A stretch of 64,000 bases of DNA from Candidatus Diapherotrites archaeon. Lineage in GTDB: Archaea; Iainarchaeota; Iainarchaeia; Iainarchaeales; 1-14-0-10-31-34. A model generated the notes under the pieces. The model was not told the origin of the DNA and did not search any database. It was given only the letters and a program-made list of their open reading frames with translations. Both the position numbers and the translations under genes were made by a program. How positions within the stretch are numbered: the first letter of the stretch is position 1; the number at the start of each line of letters is the position of its first letter. Positions 18,866 to 27,049 of this stretch are shown in pieces. The stretch is from contig JBFMAK010000002.1 of assembly GCA_040755695.1 (NCBI GenBank), positions 124,001 to 188,000 on the forward strand, in the 5' to 3' direction.

Positions 18866-21310
18866 TTACAAATAAAGCTTTAATGACTTCTGAACCTCTT
18901 TTGTTTCTTTTGGCAGTTTAAACAATTTTTCAAAATCACTCAAAGAGAATTTTTTATGTTTTTTATTAAAAAAGTTTTCTAAGTCTTGGTAAAAGATAAA
19001 CCTCCAATCTTGTTTTACTATGTTTTCATTTATCATTGGGTCTTTCATTTTTCTGTACAATAAATTTTCTCTTTCTTTAGGGATAACTATAACTCTTCTT
19101 AAATTATTTGGAGGAATATTTGAGCCCCTTGAAATAGCTTCTGTTATTGCTGTAGTGTTTTCAACCTCAAATTCAAAAGCAATTCTCCCCCTATCATGCC
19201 AGACTACATCTATTTGGTTGACTCTATCCCAATTAAAGGTATTAACAAATCTCCACACAGGCTTTTTTATAGTAACCAAAGAATTCAGTTTAGTTTTGTT
19301 ATATTCTTGTGATTGTTCTTTTTGCCCAACCCATACATCAAAGCCTGCTTTTTCGCCTAACAGTGCAAGCATGTAAATCATTTTGCTATGCGCTGATTCG
19401 GTTAAATTCAACCTTATTTCTGGTCTTAATTTCCATTTGCCATCAGAAGTTACAGCATATTCTTTGAGAACATCTTTTATTTTTTCTGTTTCCGGTGTTA
19501 AAGCATTAGGGAACTCAATAAAAATAGCTTGCAATATTTCATCAAAAGAAACTTTTATGTTATGCTCCAAGACTTCAACTATTTTTCTTTCAACCCTATC
19601 GCTTAAAGTGGGTTGACTGAAATGAGAAATGTCGGCACCTTTCAGCCACCATTTTTTGCCGATGGTTTTTCCTTTATCATCTTTAATATTTATTACCTCA
19701 AATTCTTTTTCTATGTGTTCTTCTAAAACTTCTTCAATGTTTTTTGCACCAACAGGAACCCTTCTTCCCCCCTGAAGTTCTGCCATAATACCATTTAAGA
19801 TGTGTTGGTATATTGTAGGTTCTCCTCTTTCCCCGATTATTCTCTGCGCTGCATCCACAACCTCCAACTCGTAGGTTTTAAGGTCTATCTCTTTTTCTGT
19901 CTCCAAAGCTTCCTTTTCGGGCTTCATGAACCTAATATAATAATCCCCAACAGCAGAACCGTAAGGTTGTAACTGTCCTTTAGCTGAAGGCATTGGGGGC
20001 GGCTGATAAATTATCTTTTCTAACTTAAAACCAACCATCACAACAGCCTTAATAATAGAATTCCATACCTTTATGTCGGTGCTGTGAAATGTAACAGTCA
20101 TATATTTTCCTGGTTTTAATACCTGGTAAATCTCCTTGAATGAAGCCCTCAGCATTTTGTGGTAATATCCAAAGTCTTTCTTTTGATGCAGGTTTACAGT
20201 AATCTCATCATTGTAATCTAAATCCATTTTTAGCCAAGAAGCCCACAAAGTGCTTAACTCAAAATATTGAATTGAACCGCCATATGGGGGGTCAGTAAAA
20301 ACATAATCAATGGAATTAGGTGTTACCACTTCAGTAAGCTCTAAAGCATTATGTGTTTTGATAATAATATTTGCTCCATCGTTAAAGTCAGAAAATTTTT
20401 TTGCTTCTTTATAATTTTTAATTAATTGATTAGACTCTTTTTTTCCTCTTAAAATTTCATTAAATCTTAACCTAAAATAAATTAGGACATTAAGTTCCCA
20501 GTGCTGTGTGGGCACCCAATAACTGTGAACTGTCCAGCCCTTACATATTTTTCCAACGCTTTCTTTGATATAAGGCATCATTTTACTTGCTTGCGGCAAA
20601 GTAGAAGAAAAAACAAATTTTAACATATCCCTAATTTTATTATCATCTGTCTTTTCTATTAATGATAAAATTTTTGATAGAATTATCAAGTTCCTTTTTG
20701 AAAATAGTTGGTCAACAGAGTCTTTTTTTTCTTTTTTTAAGAACGAATTTCCGTTGTAATACATTTTTGTTGTTGGATACCATTCTTTAATCTTAATTTC
20801 TTCTATTTTTTTCATTTTTTTAATATCAAAATCTGTAATTTTTCCTCTTTTTTTTCCACATTTAGGGCATTCGTAAACCATTTCAAAAGGGTTACCGTTA
20901 TCGTATGCCATTCCAATAATTACTGCTTTAGAATTACATTTAGGGCAGCTAGTTTCATATAGTTCTTCTGCAAGAGGATTTATTTCTTCTTCAATTTTTC
21001 TGAAAGAAACTTCAAATTTTTTTAGGTCAACAGGCATTGTGGTGCATTTTGTAATAAAAACAGAAACTGGGTTTAAATCAATAGCAATTGCTTTTCTTCC
21101 TAGCTTTATGGCTTCAATTGCTGTTACGCCAGAACCGCAAAAAGGGTCTAAAACAATTTCTCCTTCATTGGAATAATGTTTAATATATTCTGCTACCACA
21201 TTATGGGGTTTTCTTGCCCAATACTTGTGCATTGAATACATTGGAGGGTGTGTTTTAGGAACTAATGCGTAATCAATGTGTTTTATTGTGTTTTTCTCCC
21301 CTTTAACCAT
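18866..21310 (-). CDS. DNA methyltransferase with Zn-ribbon and nuclease-like C terminus
   Basis: 814 aa. The N-terminal region has HKYWARKPHNV and the SAM-binding DPFCGSG (55-61). A zinc ribbon follows (CPKC at about 100 and CPKCGKKRG near 130). The catalytic motif is DPPYGG (340-345), the N6-adenine or N4-cytosine type. This order resembles the Zn-ribbon adenine methylases of COG1743. After ~500 come helical and winged-helix-like stretches, then a block IDVVW (Asp701) and FEFEVE (E713-E717) that looks like a PD-(D/E)xK nuclease core. The gene is visibly more A/T-rich than its neighbours, suggesting transfer. A TATA-like ACTTATATAAAATAAA precedes it. No separate restriction gene is adjacent. 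Confidence 0.85.
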   Translation of the reverse strand: MVKGEKNTIKHIDYALVPKTHPPMYSMHKYWARKPHNVVAEYIKHYSNEGEIVLDPFCGSGVTAIEAIKLGRKAIAIDLNPVSVFITKCTTMPVDLKKFEVSFRKIEEEINPLAEELYETSCPKCNSKAVIIGMAYDNGNPFEMVYECPKCGKKRGKITDFDIKKMKKIEEIKIKEWYPTTKMYYNGNSFLKKEKKDSVDQLFSKRNLIILSKILSLIEKTDDNKIRDMLKFVFSSTLPQASKMMPYIKESVGKICKGWTVHSYWVPTQHWELNVLIYFRLRFNEILRGKKESNQLIKNYKEAKKFSDFNDGANIIIKTHNALELTEVVTPNSIDYVFTDPPYGGSIQYFELSTLWASWLKMDLDYNDEITVNLHQKKDFGYYHKMLRASFKEIYQVLKPGKYMTVTFHSTDIKVWNSIIKAVVMVGFKLEKIIYQPPPMPSAKGQLQPYGSAVGDYYIRFMKPEKEALETEKEIDLKTYELEVVDAAQRIIGERGEPTIYQHILNGIMAELQGGRRVPVGAKNIEEVLEEHIEKEFEVINIKDDKGKTIGKKWWLKGADISHFSQPTLSDRVERKIVEVLEHNIKVSFDEILQAIFIEFPNALTPETEKIKDVLKEYAVTSDGKWKLRPEIRLNLTESAHSKMIYMLALLGEKAGFDVWVGQKEQSQEYNKTKLNSLVTIKKPVWRFVNTFNWDRVNQIDVVWHDRGRIAFEFEVENTTAITEAISRGSNIPPNNLRRVIVIPKERENLLYRKMKDPMINENIVKQDWRFIFYQDLENFFNKKHKKFSLSDFEKLFKLPKETKEVQKSLKLYL

Positions 21311-21383
21311 TCAGCCACCTACACATAACTAACTTATATAAAATAAATTTTAATTGTATTCTTTTATTGAATATGCTTTTAAT

Positions 21384-21614
21384 TCACTCTTTCAGTGAAA
21401 TGAACCTGAAGGCTTCCTGCAATACAAGAATAGCTTTCGGAATATCGTTTACCCTGAGAGAACTGCTTGACTTCCATTCCTCTTCAGAATTCTTATACCT
21501 TCTGTCAATTGTTACAGTGTTAAAGCTCTTCTCTATTCCGTTCTTTTCGCTTGAATTCTCCCACACGGAAACAACAATGCCTCCTGCAGAAAACTTCTTT
21601 ATTGGAGCACTCAT
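21384..21614 (-). CDS. Small conserved hypothetical protein (76 aa)
   Basis: The chain opens with KKFSAGGIVVSVWENSSE and ends with SLRVNDIPKAILVLQEAFRF. This pattern (basic strand, 'v.vWeN', 'W....sl..nDipk...vl..a...l') resembles a widespread family of small archaeal and phage proteins, possibly with a PC4/ssDNA-binding-like fold. I cannot name it with confidence. The start is set by a strong ribosome site, GGGGTGAT, five bases before the ATG. It is a separate gene upstream of the methylase in the same direction. Confidence 0.6.
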   Translation of the reverse strand: MSAPIKKFSAGGIVVSVWENSSEKNGIEKSFNTVTIDRRYKNSEEEWKSSSSLRVNDIPKAILVLQEAFRFISLKE

Positions 21615-21734
21615 TCATATCACCCCGCTCAAGTTTTATGAGCCGGTTTTTTGAGAACCTAAACCTGAAAAATTAGTGCAGGAAAGAATTCTTCAATGCT
21701 TTCGGAAGTAAGATGCCGGTGAAACACCGCTTTT

Positions 21735-21757
21735 AAAAAAAGCAGTGGCGCAAAAAA
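21735..21757 (-). terminator. T-rich terminator after the 218-aa gene
   Basis: Read on the minus strand, the stop codon is followed by TTTTTTG, then CTTTTTTTAAAAG, two T-runs typical of archaeal intrinsic termination. A short hairpin (CGGTG-aaa-CACCG) lies a little further on at about 21717-21729. Confidence 0.5.
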
Positions 21758-22414
21758 TTATTCCTCGCTCCATTTCTGCAGGGCATTGTACATTTTGATG
21801 TCTGAGTCTATTTCTTTGAGCTTCTCTTTGATTTCCTTCATCTTGTCTTCGGAGATGTTTTTCCTGAATTCCTGCAGGAAGTTGGCGTATCTTCCTAACT
21901 CCTTCCTGTCCCTGTAGACAATGGAATGCTCTATAGTCTCAATCAACTGCCTCCTGTACTCAGGGTCATTCACAAACATTTTGATCATCGGCTTGAATTT
22001 GGGGTCTGCAACCAAGTGAGTGGGCAGCTTGACTTTCTGGGCTTCGTTCCTGTAGCTTTTGTCTTTTATGGACTTGATTGTATGATCCCAGTAAGTCCTG
22101 TCAGCAAACTTCTTTAGCTTAGTGAACATCTTGTAGGTTTTGGCTTGGAAGTGCTTCTGCTGCCAGTCGCCATGCTTCCTTGAAAACAAATCCTTTTTCT
22201 CATTCAATTGCTGCAGCATTTCCTTTATTCTATGCTTTGAAGGATAAGTAAGCTTGGGCCAGCCGGAAGAATTCGGGAGAATTGAAACAAAGCCCCCTTG
22301 CTCGAAGTATCTATTTAAGGCTTCAACCCTTTCATTGTTAGAGCTTAAATCAATTTTTCCTGCTGCTGTCCTAAACTGGTTGAAAGAAGAAATAATCCCT
22401 TTATGCACCGGCAT
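21758..22414 (-). CDS. Hypothetical helical protein (218 aa)
   Basis: Not recognised. The protein is highly charged and mostly helical, with many Lys/Arg/Gln blocks such as RIKEMLQQLNEKKDLFSRKH and a C-terminal coiled-coil-like stretch DKMKEIKEKLKEIDSDIKMY. I choose the ATG beginning MPVHKG. The reading frame extends 48 nt further to a TTG, but that would add a hydrophobic leader overlapping the TATA-like element (TAAATTTAATTG), so the shorter leaderless start is more likely. No transmembrane segment is present. It is divergently transcribed from the NAC gene. Confidence 0.6.
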   Translation of the reverse strand: MPVHKGIISSFNQFRTAAGKIDLSSNNERVEALNRYFEQGGFVSILPNSSGWPKLTYPSKHRIKEMLQQLNEKKDLFSRKHGDWQQKHFQAKTYKMFTKLKKFADRTYWDHTIKSIKDKSYRNEAQKVKLPTHLVADPKFKPMIKMFVNDPEYRRQLIETIEHSIVYRDRKELGRYANFLQEFRKNISEDKMKEIKEKLKEIDSDIKMYNALQKWSEE

Positions 22415-22493
22415 AAAAGAAAAATAAGCTAAAGCAATTAATAAATTTAATGCCAGAAACAATTAATATTGCATTAAAGGAGGCAAAAAAAAC

Positions 22494-22838
22494 ATGTTTC
22501 CAGGGCTAGGAAAAATGAATCCAAAACAAATGCAGGGCATGCTGAAACAGTTCGGAATTAAATCCGAAGAAATAGAGGCAAAAAAGGTAATAGTAGAATT
22601 AAAGAACGGAAAAGACATTGAAATAGAGGAACCAAACGTCACAGTAATGCTTGCGCAAGGACAGAAGATTTACACTGTAATGGGCGGAACAGAGAAAGAG
22701 AAGAAAGAAGAGGTTCCAGAAGAAGACATTGAAATGGTCATGCAGCAGACAGGCAGTTCAAGGGAGAGGGCAGTGGGCGCATTAAAGAAATCAGAGGGAG
22801 ACTTAGCAGGGGCAATCTTTCTCTTAAAGAAAAAATAA
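22494..22838 (+). CDS. nac: Nascent polypeptide-associated complex protein (NAC alpha)
   Basis: 114 aa. Ribosome-bound chaperone contacting emerging chains; archaeal NAC forms homodimers. The N terminus MFPGLGKMNPKQMQGMLKQ and the NAC core (VIVELKNGKDIEIEEPNVTV, then QGQKIYTVMGG) are clear. The final ~40 residues (EEDIEMVMQQTGSSRERAVG then ALKKSEGDLAGAIFLL) are the UBA domain. The length is normal. AAAGGAGG lies 10 nt upstream of the ATG. Confidence 0.95.
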   Translation: MFPGLGKMNPKQMQGMLKQFGIKSEEIEAKKVIVELKNGKDIEIEEPNVTVMLAQGQKIYTVMGGTEKEKKEEVPEEDIEMVMQQTGSSRERAVGALKKSEGDLAGAIFLLKKK

Positions 22839-22844
22839 TTGCTT

Positions 22845-22961
22845 TTACTTGTACGCCTTATAGTTGTGTATTCTGGTCAGCCTGAACAGGATTACAATTG
22901 CAAGGATTATGTTAATCACCTGCGCAATGAAAACCCAGAACAATTCAATCTCAAAAGTCAT
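22845..22961 (-). CDS. Membrane microprotein (38 aa)
   Basis: A short reading frame beginning MTFEIELFWVFIAQ and ending RLTRIHNYKAYK. It has one hydrophobic helix of about 20 residues (FWVFIAQVINIILAIVILF) followed by a basic tail, so it should sit in the membrane with the C terminus inside. GGTGA lies 7 nt before the ATG, matching the ribosome site used by other genes here. It is convergent with the NAC gene, ending 6 nt after the NAC stop. Function unknown. The good ribosome site and clean topology are why I call it a gene. Confidence 0.55.
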   Translation of the reverse strand: MTFEIELFWVFIAQVINIILAIVILFRLTRIHNYKAYK

Positions 22962-23013
22962 TTTTAAGTCACCGCAAGAAATAAAGAAAAAGAAATTAAA
23001 AAGCTTTGCTGAA

Positions 23014-24420
23014 TCAGGGCACTGTTAAAACTTCTTCTTTCGGCGCCTCAATTGCTCTCACATTTAGTGCTTTGCCCCTGTAGCCCTCATAATAGACAAG
23101 CAATTTCACTAAATCGCCTTGCTTTCTGCCCGCGTCAATCAAGCCAAAAAAAGAGTTCTGGTCATAGACAAAGGAAGAATTGGAGTCCGCGTCATAAAAA
23201 GAGGCTGCCTCAAAAGAGGCCTTCTGCTTTAAGTTAAATGAATCGGGATTAAAGTAATTGGAGAACAGGAATTCAGAGAAAGAATTCTTGAATTGGCTTG
23301 CGTCAACTGAAATATTCAAGTCGCCGCTCACTGCAGCCCTTGATTCAATGAAAGAATACTTTGATTTAACAACATTCAGGTCTGCAAGCATCAAGGAAAT
23401 GCTGTCTTTTACTTCATCAATTTTTGCTCCTTCAACAAAATTGATTTGAACAGCAAATTTTTCTCCGCTATAAAAACTGAAGCCTTTTATTCCTGTGTCA
23501 GCTGAAAGCATTGAATTGAAGTCCTGTGATTTAAGGAAAAAGGAATTGTCGTCAATTGAAAGAGAGAATGCCCTCTCCGCAGGCAACACTTCAATATTTG
23601 AGCCTAAAATGCCTGAAAAAGAGGAGAGCTCCTGCTTCAAGGCATTAGCATCAGAATATTTTTCGTAAAAAGAATAATTCAAGTCAGCATAAAAGGAAAC
23701 ATTGTCAAACAAACTTTTTACGGGAAGCTCTAATTGCCCTGAAAGGCTTTTTGTTGCGCCAGTAATATTTGAGGTCATAAAAGACACGGGATTCAGTATA
23801 CTTTTTCCGTCAAAGTCCGCTTCAATGGAAACCTTTAATTGGTCCTCCTTCAGGGCATCAAGACCTACATAGGAAAGAACCAAGTCATTAAAAGAATAAT
23901 TTTGAGCCAAATTCATGTCAGAATTAACAAATTCAATCTTCTCTGGCACGCTGATTAAAGCCATCTCGTAAGCGCTTGCATCCAAAAGCACTCCTTTAGT
24001 GTTATCATTTATTTCATTGAAGATCTTTTCAGCATTTGTAGAAGAATTATTGAATGAAATCTCGGCAATATAAAGCAGGGAACCCCTAATGCCGTAATTC
24101 TGGCTGTTCTGGGAATAACGAGAGTTAACCTCTTCAATGCCGTTTGCCTTAAAGAGCAGGGCGTCAATTACCTCCTTCTCTGCCTCATCTGTTCCAGCAG
24201 AAAGAACAATCCTTGAAAGGACTTCAACAACCCTTGCGTCAATATCCTGGGCGCTCACAGAAACAAGGTTAGGCTGGGAAGGCTCATTGTTATTAGGGGA
24301 TGAAGAACTTCCCTCATCGCCCCTTTCAGTGAAATAAATAGCAAAGCCAATGGTCGAAGCAACCATCACAATAATCACAAACCAGCTTCCGAAAGTCTTT
24401 ATCTTCATAAAAAAAGCCAT
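23014..24420 (-). CDS. Hypothetical membrane-anchored extracytoplasmic protein
   Basis: 468 aa from the ATG starting MAFFMKIKTFGSW; a second ATG four codons in is equally possible, and an extended start 90 nt upstream is unlikely. One N-terminal transmembrane segment (SWFVIIVMVASTIGFAIYF) is followed by a Ser/Asn-rich linker and a large soluble part outside the membrane. The exterior shows repeated alpha/beta pieces such as YGIRGSLLYIAEISF, LELPVKSLFDNVSFYADLNY and AAVSGDLNISVDAS, which may be divergent internal repeats. I do not recognise the family. It is divergent from the FKBP gene, across a 73-nt gap that must hold both promoters. Confidence 0.65.
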   Translation of the reverse strand: MAFFMKIKTFGSWFVIIVMVASTIGFAIYFTERGDEGSSSSPNNNEPSQPNLVSVSAQDIDARVVEVLSRIVLSAGTDEAEKEVIDALLFKANGIEEVNSRYSQNSQNYGIRGSLLYIAEISFNNSSTNAEKIFNEINDNTKGVLLDASAYEMALISVPEKIEFVNSDMNLAQNYSFNDLVLSYVGLDALKEDQLKVSIEADFDGKSILNPVSFMTSNITGATKSLSGQLELPVKSLFDNVSFYADLNYSFYEKYSDANALKQELSSFSGILGSNIEVLPAERAFSLSIDDNSFFLKSQDFNSMLSADTGIKGFSFYSGEKFAVQINFVEGAKIDEVKDSISLMLADLNVVKSKYSFIESRAAVSGDLNISVDASQFKNSFSEFLFSNYFNPDSFNLKQKASFEAASFYDADSNSSFVYDQNSFFGLIDAGRKQGDLVKLLVYYEGYRGKALNVRAIEAPKEEVLTVP

Positions 24421-24493
24421 TAAAATGCAGATTAATAATTGTTTTGCTGAAAAAATTAATAAATAAAACAGTAAATGAAAGGTGAAAAACAAA

Positions 24494-25141
24494 ATGAACA
24501 ACGGAGACATAGTGCTTTTAAGCTTTCAAGGAAAAGACTTAAGCAATGAAAAAATATTCGATGAAACAAAAGAAAAGCCAGTAACAATAATTTTAGGCCA
24601 TAAAGAGCTTCTTCCAGCATTAGAAGAACAAATCCTTCCAATGAAAGAAGGAGAAGAAAGAATTATTATCTTAAAACCAGAGCAGGCCTTCGGGGAAAGA
24701 AAAGCAGAATTGGTGAGGGTAATTCCATTACAGGAATTCAGGGCAAGAAATCTCTCTCCTTACCCTGGAATGATAGTAGAATTGAATGAATTAATAGGGA
24801 AAGTGCAGAGCATTTCAGGGGGCAGGGTTAGAGTGGACTTCAACCACGAGCTTGCCGGCAAAAGCCTGGAGTACAAGATAAAAATAGAGAAAGTGCTCAA
24901 AGAAAAAAAAGAGCAAGTTCAGGCACTCCTAGGAAAATACTTCCCTAAAGCAAAGGAGCCAGAAATCGAATTCAAGGAAAAAGAAGTAGAAATAAAACTC
25001 AAAGGAAAAGAAGCCTTGGAATCATTCCAGCTAAGGCCAATATTCTCTTCAATAGTACTAGAGCACGTGCAAGGAATAGAAAAAGTGAAATTTGTAGACG
25101 AATTCGAAAAAAAAGAAGAAGAAAAAGAGAACACGCAATAA
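24494..25141 (+). CDS. FKBP-type peptidyl-prolyl isomerase, SlyD/FKBP26-like
   Basis: 215 aa. Prolyl isomerase and chaperone in the cytoplasm. The FKBP core is split by an insert-in-flap domain as in SlyD: GDIVLLSFQGKDL and TIILGHKELLPALEEQILPM, then KEGEERIIILKPEQAFGER, an insert (ELVRVIPLQEF to GGRVRVDFNHELAGK), and the closing LEYKIKIEKVLKEK. A C-terminal extension of ~70 residues matches the long archaeal FKBP26 type. The start is the ATG 9 nt after AGGTGA; an upstream GTG overlaps that site and is rejected. Confidence 0.92.
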   Translation: MNNGDIVLLSFQGKDLSNEKIFDETKEKPVTIILGHKELLPALEEQILPMKEGEERIIILKPEQAFGERKAELVRVIPLQEFRARNLSPYPGMIVELNELIGKVQSISGGRVRVDFNHELAGKSLEYKIKIEKVLKEKKEQVQALLGKYFPKAKEPEIEFKEKEVEIKLKGKEALESFQLRPIFSSIVLEHVQGIEKVKFVDEFEKKEEEKENTQ

Positions 25142-25175
25142 AATTATTAAAGGATAATGCATACTATTTATCGAA

Positions 25176-26204
25176 ATGGTTCTAAGCAGGGTGTTTGATT
25201 CTTTGGGCGTGCAGTCCAAGGCAAGGAATGCCTTCGTAATGGGGGCATTCTACGCAATAATTGGAATAGCGGTTGCCTTCCTTTTCTTCCCGCAGCACAC
25301 AGGTCTTGTTTCTGTTTTCTTTACTTCAATGGCAATGATGCCTCCAATCAACAAGCTAATAGAACAATTAGTTTTAATGGAGGGAAGAGAAAAAGAAATA
25401 ATTGAAGGAAACATCAAACTTACAGAATTCAAAGTGAAAGGTATAAAGTTTTCATTGAGGGGATTATGGGACGACCACAAGCACTTAATCCTTGCCTACC
25501 TGTTCTCTTTCTTTGGGATATTCTTTGTTTTCTCTGCATTTACCTTAATGCTGCCATCAGAATCACAGCCAGTTTACTCAACAGAGAAATACGGCGGCAT
25601 AATCCAATTGCAGTACTTCAACGAAAAAGGAGAGAAAGTGCTTTTAACCTCAGACAAGATGTTTGCAGAACAAGTGCAAGTAATAAAAATGATTACAGGA
25701 CAGAGCGCTACAGGCTTTGCAGCAGAAGAAACAACAGACGAATCAGAACAAAACAAAACGCAATTCATTAAAATAATCCAAAACAATTTAGGCGTTCTAA
25801 TAATAACCCTTATTGTCTCAATAATTTTCGGCTTTGGGGCCATATTCATTATAGGCTGGAATGCATCAGTATGGGGCATAGCATTCGCACAAAGGGCTTT
25901 AAGCTTCATGCCAATAGCAGAAGCAAACCCTCTGAGATACTTTATTTTCATAATGCTTGCAGTTCTCCCGCACACAATAGCAGAAGCAATGGCCTATTTA
26001 ACTGCAGCAATTTCAGGGGCAATAGCATCCCAAAGCCTAACCAAAGAAAAAATATTTGATGACAGGTTCTTCCACCTAATAAACCAGGCCCTCATAATAC
26101 TCATAATTTCAATCCTGATTGTGGTCATCGCAGCCTTCCTTGAAGTCTACGCCCTAAAATACTTTGTGAACATAGCAAACATCATAGTGCCAGTGCAAAG
26201 ATAA
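25176..26204 (+). CDS. SpoIIM/DUF95-like integral membrane protein
   Basis: 342 aa. The archaeal stage II sporulation M-like family is a multi-pass membrane protein of unsettled function. Hydrophobic segments lie at about 20-38, 105-128, 208-245, 250-285 and 305-330. The motif region AFAQRALSFMPIAEANPLRY and LAVLPHTIAEAMAYL is typical, with the conserved 'PH...E' in a helix. The soluble loop at 50-100 and the 130-200 section are charged. It follows the FKBP gene by 34 nt. Confidence 0.85.
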   Translation: MVLSRVFDSLGVQSKARNAFVMGAFYAIIGIAVAFLFFPQHTGLVSVFFTSMAMMPPINKLIEQLVLMEGREKEIIEGNIKLTEFKVKGIKFSLRGLWDDHKHLILAYLFSFFGIFFVFSAFTLMLPSESQPVYSTEKYGGIIQLQYFNEKGEKVLLTSDKMFAEQVQVIKMITGQSATGFAAEETTDESEQNKTQFIKIIQNNLGVLIITLIVSIIFGFGAIFIIGWNASVWGIAFAQRALSFMPIAEANPLRYFIFIMLAVLPHTIAEAMAYLTAAISGAIASQSLTKEKIFDDRFFHLINQALIILIISILIVVIAAFLEVYALKYFVNIANIIVPVQR

Positions 26205-26305
26205 AAGGAAGAAAAAAAGGCCTGAATTCAAAACCTTTTTAAACTTTTAGGAAAGGAAATATGATTGATAGGCATTAAAAAACTGATTTTTTTAAGGGAA
26301 CTTAA

Positions 26306-26938
26306 ATGACTTCAAGCAAAGAGATAAAGACTGGAACTACTACAGTGGGTTTAATTACAAAAGAAGCCGTAGTATTAGCTTCAGACATGCGAGCATCAAT
26401 GGGAAACCTTGCATACGATGAAGAGACAAAAAAGATCTATAAGATTACTGAAAATATTGCAATAACAATAGCAGGCTCAGTAGGAGACTGCGCTACCTTA
26501 ATCAGGTTCCTTAAAAGCCACTCCAAATGGTACGAAATAGAAAGAGAAAAAAAGATGAACCCGAAAGCATTAGCCAATTACATTTCAAACATACTCAATG
26601 CAAACCGCTTTTACCCGTTTTTAGTGCAGTTCATTATTGGAGGAATAAACACAAAACCAGAAATCTACGATGTAGACCCTAGTGGGGGCGTTCTCCCGAG
26701 AGACAAATATGCTGTAAGCGGTTCAGGAACAGAACTTGCATTGTCGCACTTGGACTCAAACTACAGGAAAGAATTGAGCGAAGAAGAAGGAATAAAATTA
26801 GCAGTGAATGCAGTGAAGTCAGCAAAAAAGAGGGACATATTTTCAGGCGGAAGGTCAATTAATGTAACAGTGGTAAGCAAGAAAGGCGTGAGAGAGCTCA
26901 AGGACGAAGAAGTGCAATCATACATTGAAAGCAACTAA
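26306..26938 (+). CDS. psmB: 20S proteasome beta subunit
   Basis: 210 aa. This is the catalytic subunit of the archaeal 20S proteasome. A 10-residue propeptide ending in TG precedes the nucleophile Thr11 (mature TTTVGL). The other active residues are in place in mature numbering: Asp17 in VVLASDMRAS and Lys33 in EETKKIYKI. The motif SGSGTEL near residue 144 is conserved. A TATA-like CTTTTTAAAC lies about 65 nt upstream of the ATG, so the transcript has a short leader. No alpha subunit is in this window. Confidence 0.96.
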   Translation: MTSSKEIKTGTTTVGLITKEAVVLASDMRASMGNLAYDEETKKIYKITENIAITIAGSVGDCATLIRFLKSHSKWYEIEREKKMNPKALANYISNILNANRFYPFLVQFIIGGINTKPEIYDVDPSGGVLPRDKYAVSGSGTELALSHLDSNYRKELSEEEGIKLAVNAVKSAKKRDIFSGGRSINVTVVSKKGVRELKDEEVQSYIESN

Positions 26939-27049
26939 GAGAGAAAAAAAATTGATTATTTTAATTAATTAAAAATTATTGCAGAATCATATCAAGGCAA
27001 GGCAATTACTTATTATTAAATTTTATTTTGCAGTCACTAAAGTGAAAAA

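Noticed and set aside
18866-21310. DISARM, BREX or type I restriction locus around the methylase
   Set aside because: Neighbours are hel308 and a small unknown protein. No helicase-nuclease, PglZ-like or specificity subunit is next to it.
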